The notes beneath the pieces are model-generated. The model was not told the DNA's origin, ran no database searches, and was given only the letters and a program-made list of their open reading frames with translations. This document shows positions 26,346-34,391 of a stretch of 64,000 nt of DNA, in pieces. Within the stretch, counting starts at the first letter, position 1, and each line of letters begins with the position of its first letter. Both the position numbers and the translations under genes were made by a program. Origin of the DNA: SLST01 sp046538735 (GTDB lineage Bacteria; Spirochaetota; Spirochaetia; DSM-27196; SLST01); contig JBKHII010000006.1 in NCBI GenBank assembly GCA_046538735.1, forward strand, positions 17,795 through 81,794, written 5' to 3'.

Positions 26346-26777
26346 ATGGCAAGACTGAACAAGAAGCAGAACAGACAACCGGCCGATGAAATGCCGAGGA
26401 TCAAGACCCGTCTCGGAACCGACGCCGTGCTCAAGGGTACGCTCAGGTTCCGCGAGAGCGTGGAAATCTCGGGAAAGCTCGAGGGGCGGATCATCGCCGA
26501 GGGGTTCCTCTACGTTCGCGACGGGGCCGAGATACGCGCGGACATTCGCGCGCGGGACATCATCGTGGCCGGAACCGTGTACGGCAACATCGAGGCCACA
26601 CACCGGCTCGAGATTCTGGAAACCGGGCAGATCTTCGGGAACGTCCGCACGGCGCAGTTCCGGGTCGCGGACGGCGTGATCTTCGAGGGTAAGTGCGAAA
26701 TGATACGCGATGCCGACCAGGTCGACGTCTTCTCCGCCCCGATCGATCAACTCCGTGAGTCGATCAGGCGTGCATAG
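26346..26777 (+). CDS. Bactofilin (second copy)
   Basis: The 143-residue protein has a short polar N-terminus, then the bactofilin beta-helix core, 'GTDAVLKGTLRFRESVEISGKLEGRIIAEGFLYVRDGAEI' and 'DIIVAGTVYGNIEATHRLEILETGQIFGNVRT'. It lacks the long tail of the first bactofilin at 16336-16905. It starts directly after the preceding stop. Two paralogues in one window suggest distinct filaments, one tied to an M23-like protein and this one to a response regulator. Confidence 0.9.
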   Translation: MARLNKKQNRQPADEMPRIKTRLGTDAVLKGTLRFRESVEISGKLEGRIIAEGFLYVRDGAEIRADIRARDIIVAGTVYGNIEATHRLEILETGQIFGNVRTAQFRVADGVIFEGKCEMIRDADQVDVFSAPIDQLRESIRRA

Positions 26778-27798
26778 CGTCGGGTTGCTCGTCGCGGGGG
26801 ACACCGACAGCAACGATCTCGCGGTATTCGTTCGCCGGCTGCGTGCCGCTCTTGCGGCGAACCGTCTCGAGCTCGTGGAGTCTCGCATGCTCGGTCCCGC
26901 CCGGACGTCCCGCGGACGAATCGAGCGCGCGCTCGGCGAGCTGCTTCGTGAGTGCGGTCGCGTGATCGCGCGGGTGGACTCGGAGGAAGTGGGGAGCGCG
27001 CTGGTTGCGCAGGCCGGCCCTGAGGCCGAACGCGTGCTCGTCCTGTCTGCGGAGGCGCAGCATCACTCGCTATCCGATCTCGTGACCGGGTGGAGAGGCG
27101 AGCATTTCGGCGACGGCGCGGTCTTCACCACGTACGGCGTGACGGCCGATCGGGTGAGCGCGATCGTGGAGGGAACGCTCGAGCCATGGGTCGTTGCGTC
27201 GACGAACGTCGCCGGGAGCTCTGCCGAGGTCACGATCGGTCCGGTCCCGGCGGCGCACGCGGAATCGCTGTGGCGGGCGCTCCGCGGCGAACTCGGTGAG
27301 GAGCGAGTTGCGCGTGGAACCCCGTCGCTCGCGGAGGTCGTCGTGCGAGAGGCGCACGAACGCGACGCGTGGCTCGCGGCCGCGGAGAGCTGTACCGGCG
27401 GGCGACTCGCTGCGCAGATCACCTCGGTTCCGGGCAGTTCCGCGGTGTTCTGGGGGTCGCTTGTGACCTACGCGTACGAGGCGAAGAGCGGCGTCCTCGG
27501 AGTGGACCCGGAGGACCTGGACGCGTACGGCGCGGTCAGCGAGCGGGTGGTCGTCGCGATGGCGCGCGGTGTGCGCGCGCGAAGCGGGGCGTCGGTTGCC
27601 GTCGCGGTCTCCGGTATCGCCGGACCGGGCGGCGGGACGCCCGAGAAGCCGGTCGGTACGGTGTGGCTCGCGTGCGACACGGCGCCGGGTTGGACGAGCA
27701 CGAGACTCCTGAGCCTGGGAGGCGCTCGCGAGCGCATACAGCGGGACTCGGTGTGTGAGGCGCTCGTAATGATGCGAGCGGCTCTTGCGTCGGGTTGA
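26770..27798 (+). CDS. cinA: CinA/PncC-family protein with degenerate N-terminal domain
   Basis: 342 residues from GTG 26770, overlapping the bactofilin end by 8 bp. The C-terminal part (about 195-340) is a clear nicotinamide mononucleotide deamidase domain: 'AAESCTGGRLAAQITSVPGSSAVFWGSLVTYAYEAK', 'VSGIAGPGGGTPEKPVGTVWLA'. PncC recycles NMN to NaMN. The N-terminal part should be a MoaB-like (COG1058) domain, but the usual 'GGLGPTxDD' loop and 'IGDELL' start are not visible, so this half is degenerate or of other origin. The rho promoter overlaps its stop codon. Confidence 0.85.
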   Translation: MHSVGLLVAGDTDSNDLAVFVRRLRAALAANRLELVESRMLGPARTSRGRIERALGELLRECGRVIARVDSEEVGSALVAQAGPEAERVLVLSAEAQHHSLSDLVTGWRGEHFGDGAVFTTYGVTADRVSAIVEGTLEPWVVASTNVAGSSAEVTIGPVPAAHAESLWRALRGELGEERVARGTPSLAEVVVREAHERDAWLAAAESCTGGRLAAQITSVPGSSAVFWGSLVTYAYEAKSGVLGVDPEDLDAYGAVSERVVVAMARGVRARSGASVAVAVSGIAGPGGGTPEKPVGTVWLACDTAPGWTSTRLLSLGGARERIQRDSVCEALVMMRAALASG

Positions 27799-27823
27799 CA
27801 CGGTCGAAGGGGCGGGCTATATT
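27795..27823 (+). promoter_or_regulatory. Promoter of rho
   Basis: Perfect TTGACA (27795-27800), 17 bp, TATATT (27818-27823). This is one of the best sigma70-type promoters in the window. The -35 box includes the cinA stop codon. Confidence 0.75.
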
Positions 27824-27829
27824 TGAGTA

Positions 27830-27978
27830 TACCTGCTCAGGCTCCCTTAGAACCCAATCCCGAGGAACAGATCGATAGTGGTTGCAGTTCCTCAGGTTCG
27901 TAGTTGGAATCGCGAAAGTGGACAACCTATGCGCCACATATGTGCGAGCCATTCCCGACAAATGAGACGGAGAAACTA
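27830..27978 (+). promoter_or_regulatory. Long leader of rho with inverted repeats
   Basis: About 150 untranslated bases separate the predicted start of transcription from GTG 27979. They hold a possible hairpin GAGGAAC (27862-27868) / GTTCCTC (27887-27893) with an 18-base loop and a 10-bp palindrome CACATATGTG (27935-27944). Rho genes are often autoregulated in their leaders. An alternative in-frame ATG at 27904 would place part of this inside the gene. Confidence 0.45.
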
Positions 27979-29742
27979 GTGAAACCCTCAGAAGACCATC
28001 CTACGCTTGGACTTGATGCCGAACAGAACTCTTCCTCGGTCGAGGCTTCGGCGTCCGAGTCGAACGACGCCGGCGATACGGCGGAGACTCGCTCGAACGG
28101 CGATACGGCGCCGAGCACCGGTCGCAAGATCGTAGCTCGAAAGAAGCGCGTCCAACTCATCAAGGATACCGAGTCGAACGGAGCAGACGGCCCGGCGAAC
28201 GAATCCACGGAGCACGTCGCGGCGGAGAGCCCGGACGCCTCGGGCGACGAGACCGCTCAGGCGAACGAGGTGGACGGCGGCGAGGGCTCGGAAGACGGCT
28301 CGAGCTCGGACGACGAGAGTGGCGGCAAGGGTCGCGGTCGGTCGCGTTCGCCCGGCGGGAAGCGCAAGCGCTCCTCCAAGTCGAACAGGCGAGACGACGG
28401 TGTGCCCGATTCGCCCTCGCGTCCGCAGGGCGACTACGTTGGTCGGGACCACGGCAAGAACGGAAACGACAAGTCGCTGTCGATCAACGAATTGACGCGC
28501 ATGAACATGCGCGACCTCCGCGGTATCGCGACTCGTCTCGGTATCAGCCAGGAGAACCTGCTCGCGCTCAAGAAACAGGAAGTGATCTTCGCGATACTGA
28601 AGGCGCACACCGAGCGCAACGGCACGATCTACGCGTACGGATCGCTCGAGATCCTGCCCGACGGATACGGCTTCCTGCGTAGCCCGCAGAACTCGTACCT
28701 CTCCGGTCCTGACGACATCTACATCTCGCCGAGCCAGATTCGTCTCTTCGGCCTCAAGACCGGCGACACGGTCTACGGGCAGATCCGGCCGCCGAAGGAG
28801 GGCGAGCGTTTCTTCGCGATGCTGCGCGTGGAAACGGTGAACTACGACAACCCGTCGGTGGCGCAGACCCGCATCCCCTTCGACAATCTGACGCCCCTCT
28901 ATCCGGACGAGCGCCTGAACATGGAGATGCGCTCGGGAGATGCCGCCACGCGGATGATCAATCTCTTCTCTCCGATCGGCAAGGGACAGCGGGGACTGAT
29001 CGTCTCGCCGCCGCGGACCGGAAAGACGATCCTTCTTCAGAAAATCGCGAACGCGATCACCGAGAACCATCCTGAGGTCTACCTCATCGTGCTGCTCATC
29101 GACGAGCGCCCCGAAGAGGTGACCGACATGGAGCGCAACGTGGACGCGGAGGTCATCTCGTCCACGTTCGACGAGCAGGCGACGCGGCACGTGCAGGTGG
29201 CGGAGATGGTGCTCGAGAAGGCGCGCCGGCTCGTTGAGCACCGCAAGGACGTCGTGATCCTCCTGGACTCGATCACGCGGCTCGCGCGCGCGTACAATCA
29301 GACCGTGCCCACCTCGGGCAAGATCCTCTCGGGCGGTGTCGACTCGAACGCGCTCCACAAGCCGAAGCGCTTCTTCGGCGCGGCGCGGAATATCGAGGAC
29401 GGCGGAAGCCTGACCATCGTTGCAACCGCGCTCATCGAGACCGGCAGCCGCATGGACGAGGTCATTTTCGAGGAGTTCAAGGGCACCGGCAACATGGAAA
29501 TCAACCTCGATCGGAGGCTGAGCGACCGTCGGCTCTTCCCCGCGATCAACATCAAGAAGTCGGGAACGCGGCGTGAGGACCTCCTGCTCACCGAGGAGGA
29601 GCTGCAGAAGATGTGGGTCCTGAGGAAGGTGATCAATCCCATGGACGACGTGGAGATCATCGAGCTGCTGATCGACCGGATGCGCAAGACGAAGACGAAC
29701 GACGCGTTCTTGCGCTCGATGAACACGTCGTCGGTCGAGTAG
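27979..29742 (+). CDS. rho: Transcription termination factor Rho with long disordered insert
   Basis: Hexameric RNA helicase that ends transcription. From GTG 27979 (GGAGA 5 bp upstream) it has 587 residues, well above E. coli Rho (419). The extra part is an N-terminal acidic/Ser-rich region of about 100 residues plus a Lys/Arg/Ser/Gly patch. Then come the Rho_N helix domain ('LSINELTRMNMRDLRGIATRLG'), the RNA-binding cold-shock fold ('YGSLEILPDGYGFLRS'), Walker A 'PPRTGKT', Walker B 'DVVILLDSITRLARAYN' and the R-loop region 'GTGNMEINLDR'. Similar inserts occur in Rho of high-GC bacteria, where they bind RNA. Confidence 0.96.
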   Translation: MKPSEDHPTLGLDAEQNSSSVEASASESNDAGDTAETRSNGDTAPSTGRKIVARKKRVQLIKDTESNGADGPANESTEHVAAESPDASGDETAQANEVDGGEGSEDGSSSDDESGGKGRGRSRSPGGKRKRSSKSNRRDDGVPDSPSRPQGDYVGRDHGKNGNDKSLSINELTRMNMRDLRGIATRLGISQENLLALKKQEVIFAILKAHTERNGTIYAYGSLEILPDGYGFLRSPQNSYLSGPDDIYISPSQIRLFGLKTGDTVYGQIRPPKEGERFFAMLRVETVNYDNPSVAQTRIPFDNLTPLYPDERLNMEMRSGDAATRMINLFSPIGKGQRGLIVSPPRTGKTILLQKIANAITENHPEVYLIVLLIDERPEEVTDMERNVDAEVISSTFDEQATRHVQVAEMVLEKARRLVEHRKDVVILLDSITRLARAYNQTVPTSGKILSGGVDSNALHKPKRFFGAARNIEDGGSLTIVATALIETGSRMDEVIFEEFKGTGNMEINLDRRLSDRRLFPAINIKKSGTRREDLLLTEEELQKMWVLRKVINPMDDVEIIELLIDRMRKTKTNDAFLRSMNTSSVE

Positions 29743-29759
29743 GCGAGAGCCCGGCGCGT

Positions 29760-29788
29760 TTGACACACCGTCCGGACTTTGATATCTT
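29760..29788 (+). promoter_or_regulatory. Promoter of rpmE
   Basis: Perfect TTGACA (29760-29765), 17 bp, TATCTT (29783-29788), giving a leader of about 55 bases to the rpmE ATG. Confidence 0.65.
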
Positions 29789-29851
29789 CCGGCTTTGCCG
29801 GAGGCGTGGATCCTGCCACCGGCGCAGGCAATACCTGAAACGGGAGTGACT

Positions 29852-30097
29852 ATGAAGAAGGATATTCATCCGAACTATAGAGAAGTCGTGTTCAAGGATG
29901 CCGCTTCCGGAACGCTCTTCCTGACGCGGTCGACCGTAGCCACGAGCGAGACCGTCGAGTACGAAGGGAAGACCTACCCGCTCTACCAGGTCGAAATCTC
30001 GAGTGCATCGCACCCGTTCTACACGGGAAAGCAGCAGATCGTGGACACGACCGGACGAGTCGAACGGTTCCGCAAGAAGTACAACCTCAAGTCATAG
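29852..30097 (+). CDS. 50S ribosomal protein L31, zinc-free type B
   Basis: 81 residues from ATG 29852 with GGGAG upstream: 'MKKDIHPNYREVVFKDAASG' and the family end 'SSASHPFYTGKQQIVDTTGRVERFRKKY'. The CxxC pair of the zinc-binding type A form is absent, so this is type B (rpmE2-like). In other bacteria the zinc-free form is induced by zinc limitation; no Zur box is evident here and it may be the only L31. It ends inside the 3' end of the convergent lnt copy. Confidence 0.94.
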   Translation: MKKDIHPNYREVVFKDAASGTLFLTRSTVATSETVEYEGKTYPLYQVEISSASHPFYTGKQQIVDTTGRVERFRKKYNLKS

Positions 30098-31712
30098 CAT
30101 CACCGACTGATTCAAGAAGCAGGGCGCCGTTCGGCGCCCTTTTTCGTACCTCGGCCGCGACGAAGAGGACGGCGAGGATCACGCCGATCAGGTACGGGAG
30201 ATAGTCGCCGAGCATCATGTAGACCGTTTCCGTCTCGGGCTCGTACACCGGAACGGTGGCGACGAGGTGTCCGGTCTCGAACATCGGTATCGACTCCTCC
30301 ACGCGGCCCCACGGGTCGAGGACCGCGGTGAATCCGGAGTTCGTGGAGCGTACCAGCCCCCGCCGCGTCTCGATCGCTCGGTATCGCGCCGCGACGAGGT
30401 GCTGGAGTTGCGCGGAGTCGGTCCGCGACCACGAGTTGTTCGTCAGGTTTACGATCAGGTCGGCTCCGGCGTGGACGAATCGACGGTTCACGTACGCGAA
30501 TCCGTCCTCGAAACAGATGGGAGTCGCGAAGTGGACCGGCGTTTCCGCGTTGCCGACGATCTCGAAGAGCCGATTCTCGTTGCCCGGCGTCCAGACTCCG
30601 CTGATGCCCACGACGTCCTGAAAGAACCGTCGGACTGCCGCCGTCTCCCAGAACGGGATCGCCTCGGCGAACGGCACGAGGTGCCGTTTTCCGTACCACT
30701 GATCGATCTCGGTGTCCCTCCCGATGAGGATCGAGGCGTTGTAGACCGCGTAGTCGTCCTCCGGATCCTGGAAGGGCGCACCGGTGAGGAGCGGAGCCGG
30801 AAGCTCTGAGACGAAGGTGATGAACGGCAGCTCCTGCGGATTAGACGCGTACCAGCCACGGCTCTGCTCGTAATAGTACCGGAGGCTCGTCTCGCTCCAG
30901 ATGATCAGCTCGGGCTCCCGGTCGATCGCGGCGAGCGCTCGCACGGTCTCGCGTTGGGCGGTCAGAAGCGGCCGCGAGAAGTTGCCGCGGGCCCATGAAT
31001 CGGCGTTCTGCTGGATCATCACGACGTCCACGGTGTCCCGGATCGGGATCTCGTCGCTGAGACGGATCGATCCGTAGACGGCGACGCCGGCAATCATCAC
31101 GAAGACGAGCGCGAGGTTCCGCAGCGCGAGCGAGAAGTGCGCCGGCCGGAGCCGAACGGGGCTTCGGACGAGCTCCGCGACCGTCGCGTTGGCGTAGACC
31201 GCGATGAGCGAGAGTCCCCAGACTCCCGTAACGTCTGCGAACTGTGTATAGATCACCAGCGTGTTGAAGGGATAGGCGGCGAGTCCCCACGGATACCCGA
31301 GAAAGCCCACGCTCTTGAGGTACTCGTAGAGCGTCCAGACAAGCGCGAAGAGCATGGGTCGATACGCGCGAGGCGCCCGCGTGGCGCGCCGGAGGAACCC
31401 GGCGAGGACGTAGTTATAGCCGATGTACCCGATCGTCGTTCCGCCGATCGTCCAGATCGAGTAGTCGCCGAAGAACATCAGCCAGTAGTTGGCGATCAGC
31501 GTGGAGACTCCGCCGAAGAGCGCTCCGAGCCGCGACGCGTGCTTCGCGTCGGGCGTCTCGCACAGCGCGATGTAGTACGGGGCGAGCGCGACGAGACCCA
31601 GTACGGGGCTCCCGAGCGGGAAGAGCTCGTTCGGGAGCGCGAGCGGGAAGAGAACCGCCGAGAGCAGTGTGAGGAGGCCGGATCGTTGCAGCACGGGGTA
31701 ATAGTAGCGCAA
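30087..31712 (-). CDS. lnt: Apolipoprotein N-acyltransferase (copy 2)
   Basis: A second Lnt-type protein: N-terminal membrane helices, a nitrilase domain and a final helix. The triad is E274 ('IIWSETS'), K342 ('GKRHLVPF') and C400 ('TPICFED'). The start is uncertain. The first in-frame ATG (31808) would overlap the divergent gene and its promoter. TTG 31712 gives 541 residues, almost the length of copy 1; GTG 31694 is the next choice. The 3' end overlaps rpmE and carries the rpmE terminator within the coding sequence. Confidence 0.88.
   Translation of the reverse strand: MRYYYPVLQRSGLLTLLSAVLFPLALPNELFPLGSPVLGLVALAPYYIALCETPDAKHASRLGALFGGVSTLIANYWLMFFGDYSIWTIGGTTIGYIGYNYVLAGFLRRATRAPRAYRPMLFALVWTLYEYLKSVGFLGYPWGLAAYPFNTLVIYTQFADVTGVWGLSLIAVYANATVAELVRSPVRLRPAHFSLALRNLALVFVMIAGVAVYGSIRLSDEIPIRDTVDVVMIQQNADSWARGNFSRPLLTAQRETVRALAAIDREPELIIWSETSLRYYYEQSRGWYASNPQELPFITFVSELPAPLLTGAPFQDPEDDYAVYNASILIGRDTEIDQWYGKRHLVPFAEAIPFWETAAVRRFFQDVVGISGVWTPGNENRLFEIVGNAETPVHFATPICFEDGFAYVNRRFVHAGADLIVNLTNNSWSRTDSAQLQHLVAARYRAIETRRGLVRSTNSGFTAVLDPWGRVEESIPMFETGHLVATVPVYEPETETVYMMLGDYLPYLIGVILAVLFVAAEVRKRAPNGALLLESVGDAMT
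30122..30144 (+). terminator. Rho-independent terminator of rpmE
   Basis: Perfect 8-bp stem GGGCGCCG (30122-30129) / CGGCGCCC (30132-30139) with a TT loop, followed by five T (30140-30144). It lies 25 bp after the rpmE stop but inside the last codons of the convergent lnt gene. Confidence 0.9.
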
Positions 31713-31758
31713 AACGAGACGAACGGCGATGAGTGGAGAGAATTGATATAAACACCGA

Positions 31759-31786
31759 TTGCATGCCTCCGGAATGCGACTATAAT
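31759..31786 (+). promoter_or_regulatory. Promoter of the galactokinase-like gene operon
   Basis: A perfect TATAAT (31781-31786) lies 20 bp before the ATG; the -35 is weak (TTGCAT 31759-31764, 16 bp spacer). GAGGAG (31798-31803) is the ribosome binding site. Confidence 0.5.
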
Positions 31787-31806
31787 GGTGGCACGGCGAG
31801 GAGAAC

Positions 31807-32964
31807 ATGAGCGATATTGTGTCGCTGCATCAGAGGGAGTACGGGGAGAAGCCTCATGTGGTCGCGTCGGCCCCCGGAATAGTCAATTTGATGGGCGCTC
31901 ACACGGAGGCCACGGACGGGTATCTGCTCGTCTTCGGGATGGACAAACGTGCGCACGTCGCCGCGTCGCGTCGCGACGACGGTTCGATGCGCTTCTTCGC
32001 CGCGGACACGGAGGAGCGCAAGCGCACGAGCAGTTCCGCGCTGAAGTACCGCAGGGAGGACCGGTTCACGGGGATGGTGAAGGGGGTCCTCAGCCGCCTG
32101 CAGACGCTCGGCGCGCGGGTAGGCGGGCTGAACGTGACGATCTCGAGCTGCGTTCCCTCCGGGATCGGGTTGGCTGCGTCGCAGGCGATTGGTGTTGCGC
32201 TCGCCACCGCGCTTGCCTGTCTCTTTCGCTTCGATCTCGATCCGGTCGAGGCCGCTCAGGTAGCCTACTACGTGGAGCACAGCTTCGCCGGCATGCCGAT
32301 CGGCTTCGCGTCCTTTCTCGCGTCCGCGATCGTCCGGCAGGATCACATGCTCTTCGTGGATACCCACCGGCTCGATTGGTCGCACGTCCCGGTGGACCTC
32401 AACGGCACGTCGATCTTCGGCGTGGACACGCAGGCTCCTGCCGCCCTGACGCCGCGCGAGGAGGCCCGGCGTCAGGCGGATTGCGCGCACTGCCTGGAGC
32501 TGCTCTCGGGCCGCCAGAACGGGTGCAGCTTTCAGGACTTCACGGTCGACGAGATCTACGCGAGCATCGGCAAGGTGCCCGAGAGCGCGCGTCACTACTG
32601 TCTGCACATCGTCAGCGAGAACGAGCGAGTCCTGAGCTGTCTCTCGGCCGTCCGCCGGAGGGAGATCGCGAGGATCGGGAAGCTGCTGACCGAGAGCCAC
32701 GAGAGTCTACGCGATCTGTACGAAGGCACCTCCCCTGAGGTAGATTGGCTCGTGAAGCACGCGTACAGCGTCCCCGGCGTTCACGGTGCACGTCTTGCCG
32801 GCGGTTCAACCGGCACGTGCGCGGTGGTCCTGGGCGACGCCTCGGCCGCCGAACGGCTGCAGGGGATGTTGCGCGAGTACGAGCGTATCTTCGGCTTTCA
32901 TCCCGCGGTTCTGCCGTGCGCGCCGGATGAGGGCGTGAGGATCGACTATCGGGAGGGGACGTGA
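31807..32964 (+). CDS. Galactokinase-like GHMP protein, probable pseudoenzyme
   Basis: The 385 residues have the three GHMP blocks, all altered. Block 1 reads GIVNLMGAHTEATDG (24-38) where galactokinases have GRxNLIGEHTDYNxG, so the Glu and Asp that hold the sugar are Ala and Glu. Block 2, 'PSGIGLAAS' (117-125), is a fair ATP loop. The catalytic-Asp segment, normally GIMDQF, is 'IGFASF' (165-170) with no Asp. Block 3 'GARLAGGSTGTCA' (327-339) is close to normal. ATP binding may persist while galactose phosphorylation should not. It is coupled to surE by a GTGA overlap. It could be a sensor of Gal3 type or a kinase for another sugar. Confidence 0.82.
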   Translation: MSDIVSLHQREYGEKPHVVASAPGIVNLMGAHTEATDGYLLVFGMDKRAHVAASRRDDGSMRFFAADTEERKRTSSSALKYRREDRFTGMVKGVLSRLQTLGARVGGLNVTISSCVPSGIGLAASQAIGVALATALACLFRFDLDPVEAAQVAYYVEHSFAGMPIGFASFLASAIVRQDHMLFVDTHRLDWSHVPVDLNGTSIFGVDTQAPAALTPREEARRQADCAHCLELLSGRQNGCSFQDFTVDEIYASIGKVPESARHYCLHIVSENERVLSCLSAVRRREIARIGKLLTESHESLRDLYEGTSPEVDWLVKHAYSVPGVHGARLAGGSTGTCAVVLGDASAAERLQGMLREYERIFGFHPAVLPCAPDEGVRIDYREGT

Positions 32965-33710
32965 GGATACTCCTTACGAACGACGACGGGATAGACAGCG
33001 CGGGGCTGGAAGCCCTGCGCCAGGCATTGTCCGATCATGAGGTGTGGATCGTTGCGCCGGACGGAGAGCGCAGTGCTCAGTCGCACTCGATTACCGTTCA
33101 CGATCCGATCCGATGCAGGCAGCTCGGCGACCAGGTCTTCGCGACGAGCGGGTCTCCTGCCGACTGTGTCATCGTGGGCCTGCTCGGCGTGATGGCCGAG
33201 AAGCCGGACGTCGTCGTGTCCGGAATCAACATCGGACCGAATCTCGGGACGGACATCGTCTTCTCCGGCACGGTTGCCGCGGCGCGACAGGCGGCGTTCA
33301 TGGGCTATCCGGGTATCGCGGCGAGCATCAATTCGTACCGGCCGCCGTTTCACCTGCGCCCGCTCGCCGAGTTCGTCGCGCGCAACCTCGAGCAACTCGT
33401 CTCGTTGTGGAACCCTCGCCATCTCATCAACATCAACGGACCCAACGTCGACTCGGACGAGTTGCCCGTTCAGATCACCTATCCGAGCCGGCGTATCTAC
33501 CACGATACGCTCGAGGAGTTCAGCTCTCCGCATGGCGAGCGGTACTACTTCCTGAACGGACATCCGGTCGAGTCTCCGATGGAACGAGGGAGCGACTGGA
33601 CCGCGGTTGCCGAAGGATCGATCTCGATCAGCCCGATCTTCCTCAACCCGATCGACCACCACGAGGACGAGCGGTACGGGAGTGCGGACTTCGTCTTGAA
33701 GGGTGTATAA
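32961..33710 (+). CDS. surE: SurE, survival 5'-nucleotidase
   Basis: SurE removes phosphate from nucleoside 5'- (and 3'-) monophosphates and short polyphosphate. The 249 residues start with the metal-binding 'MRILLTNDDGIDSAGLEAL' (the Asp pair), then 'IVAPDGERSAQSHSIT', 'GSPADCVIVGLLG' and 'VVSGINIGPNLGTDIVFSGTVAAARQA'. GTG 32961 overlaps the preceding stop as GTGA. The catalytic features are complete. Confidence 0.96.
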   Translation: MRILLTNDDGIDSAGLEALRQALSDHEVWIVAPDGERSAQSHSITVHDPIRCRQLGDQVFATSGSPADCVIVGLLGVMAEKPDVVVSGINIGPNLGTDIVFSGTVAAARQAAFMGYPGIAASINSYRPPFHLRPLAEFVARNLEQLVSLWNPRHLININGPNVDSDELPVQITYPSRRIYHDTLEEFSSPHGERYYFLNGHPVESPMERGSDWTAVAEGSISISPIFLNPIDHHEDERYGSADFVLKGV

Positions 33711-33711
33711 T
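33706..33711 (+). promoter_or_regulatory. Possible -10 box directly before the TPR gene (leaderless layout)
   Basis: TATAAT at 33706-33711 sits on the surE stop codon and only 5 bp before ATG 33717. No good -35 is seen. The following bases CGCCGA are identical to those between the -10 and ATG of gltX. Confidence 0.3.
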
Positions 33712-33716
33712 CGCCG

Positions 33717-34391
33717 ATGATGAACGAGGGCATCAGGCTTCTACAGCGGGGTCAGTACGACCGGGCTCTCCAACATCTTCTGAATGCCCGCGTTGAGTCT
33801 CCGGACTATCCCGAGCTTTCGTACTACCTCGGGCTTTGCTACACCCACCTCGGACGGCACGACGAGGCGTTGCTCTACCTCGAGCAGGTCGTCACGTCCG
33901 AGCTGAGCTTCACACACGTCTATCAGAGCCGGATGATACTCGGCTACATCTACTCGGTGACCGGTCGCTTCCGTCTGGCCGAATTCGAGTTTCGCAAGCT
34001 CCTCGAGGACGGCTTCGACTCGGCGCGAACGCACGCCGCGCTCGGGTACGTGCTCCACGCCCAGGGCCGGCTCTCGGACGCCCTCGGCGAGCTGGAGCGC
34101 GCCATCGAGCTCGACTCGGACAACAGCAACGCGCTCAACTCGATCGGTTTCATCCTCGCAGATACCGGTACGGACGCGCGAAAAGCGGTCGAGTACTGCC
34201 GCAAGGCCGTGCGCCGGCAGCCGAAGAACCCTGCGTATCTCGATTCGCTGGGCTGGGCGTACTACAAGCTCGGGCGCACGGACGAGGCTCGAGACGTCCT
34301 GAGACAGGCGCTCGAGGCCGCTCCCGGCAACAAGGAGATCGCCGCGCACCTCCGTGAGGTGATGCACGGACCCTCGGGGGCGCGCAAATGA
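33717..34391 (+). CDS. TPR repeat protein
   Basis: The 224-residue cytoplasmic protein consists of about six TPR units, for example 'YPELSYYLGLCYTHLGRHDEALLYLEQ', 'ARTHAALGYVLHAQGRLSDALGELERAIELD' and 'PAYLDSLGWAYYKLGRTDEARDVLRQALE'. There is no signal peptide. There is no clear ribosome binding site; translation may be reinitiated after surE or be leaderless. The stop overlaps the next start as ATGA. Confidence 0.85.
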   Translation: MMNEGIRLLQRGQYDRALQHLLNARVESPDYPELSYYLGLCYTHLGRHDEALLYLEQVVTSELSFTHVYQSRMILGYIYSVTGRFRLAEFEFRKLLEDGFDSARTHAALGYVLHAQGRLSDALGELERAIELDSDNSNALNSIGFILADTGTDARKAVEYCRKAVRRQPKNPAYLDSLGWAYYKLGRTDEARDVLRQALEAAPGNKEIAAHLREVMHGPSGARK

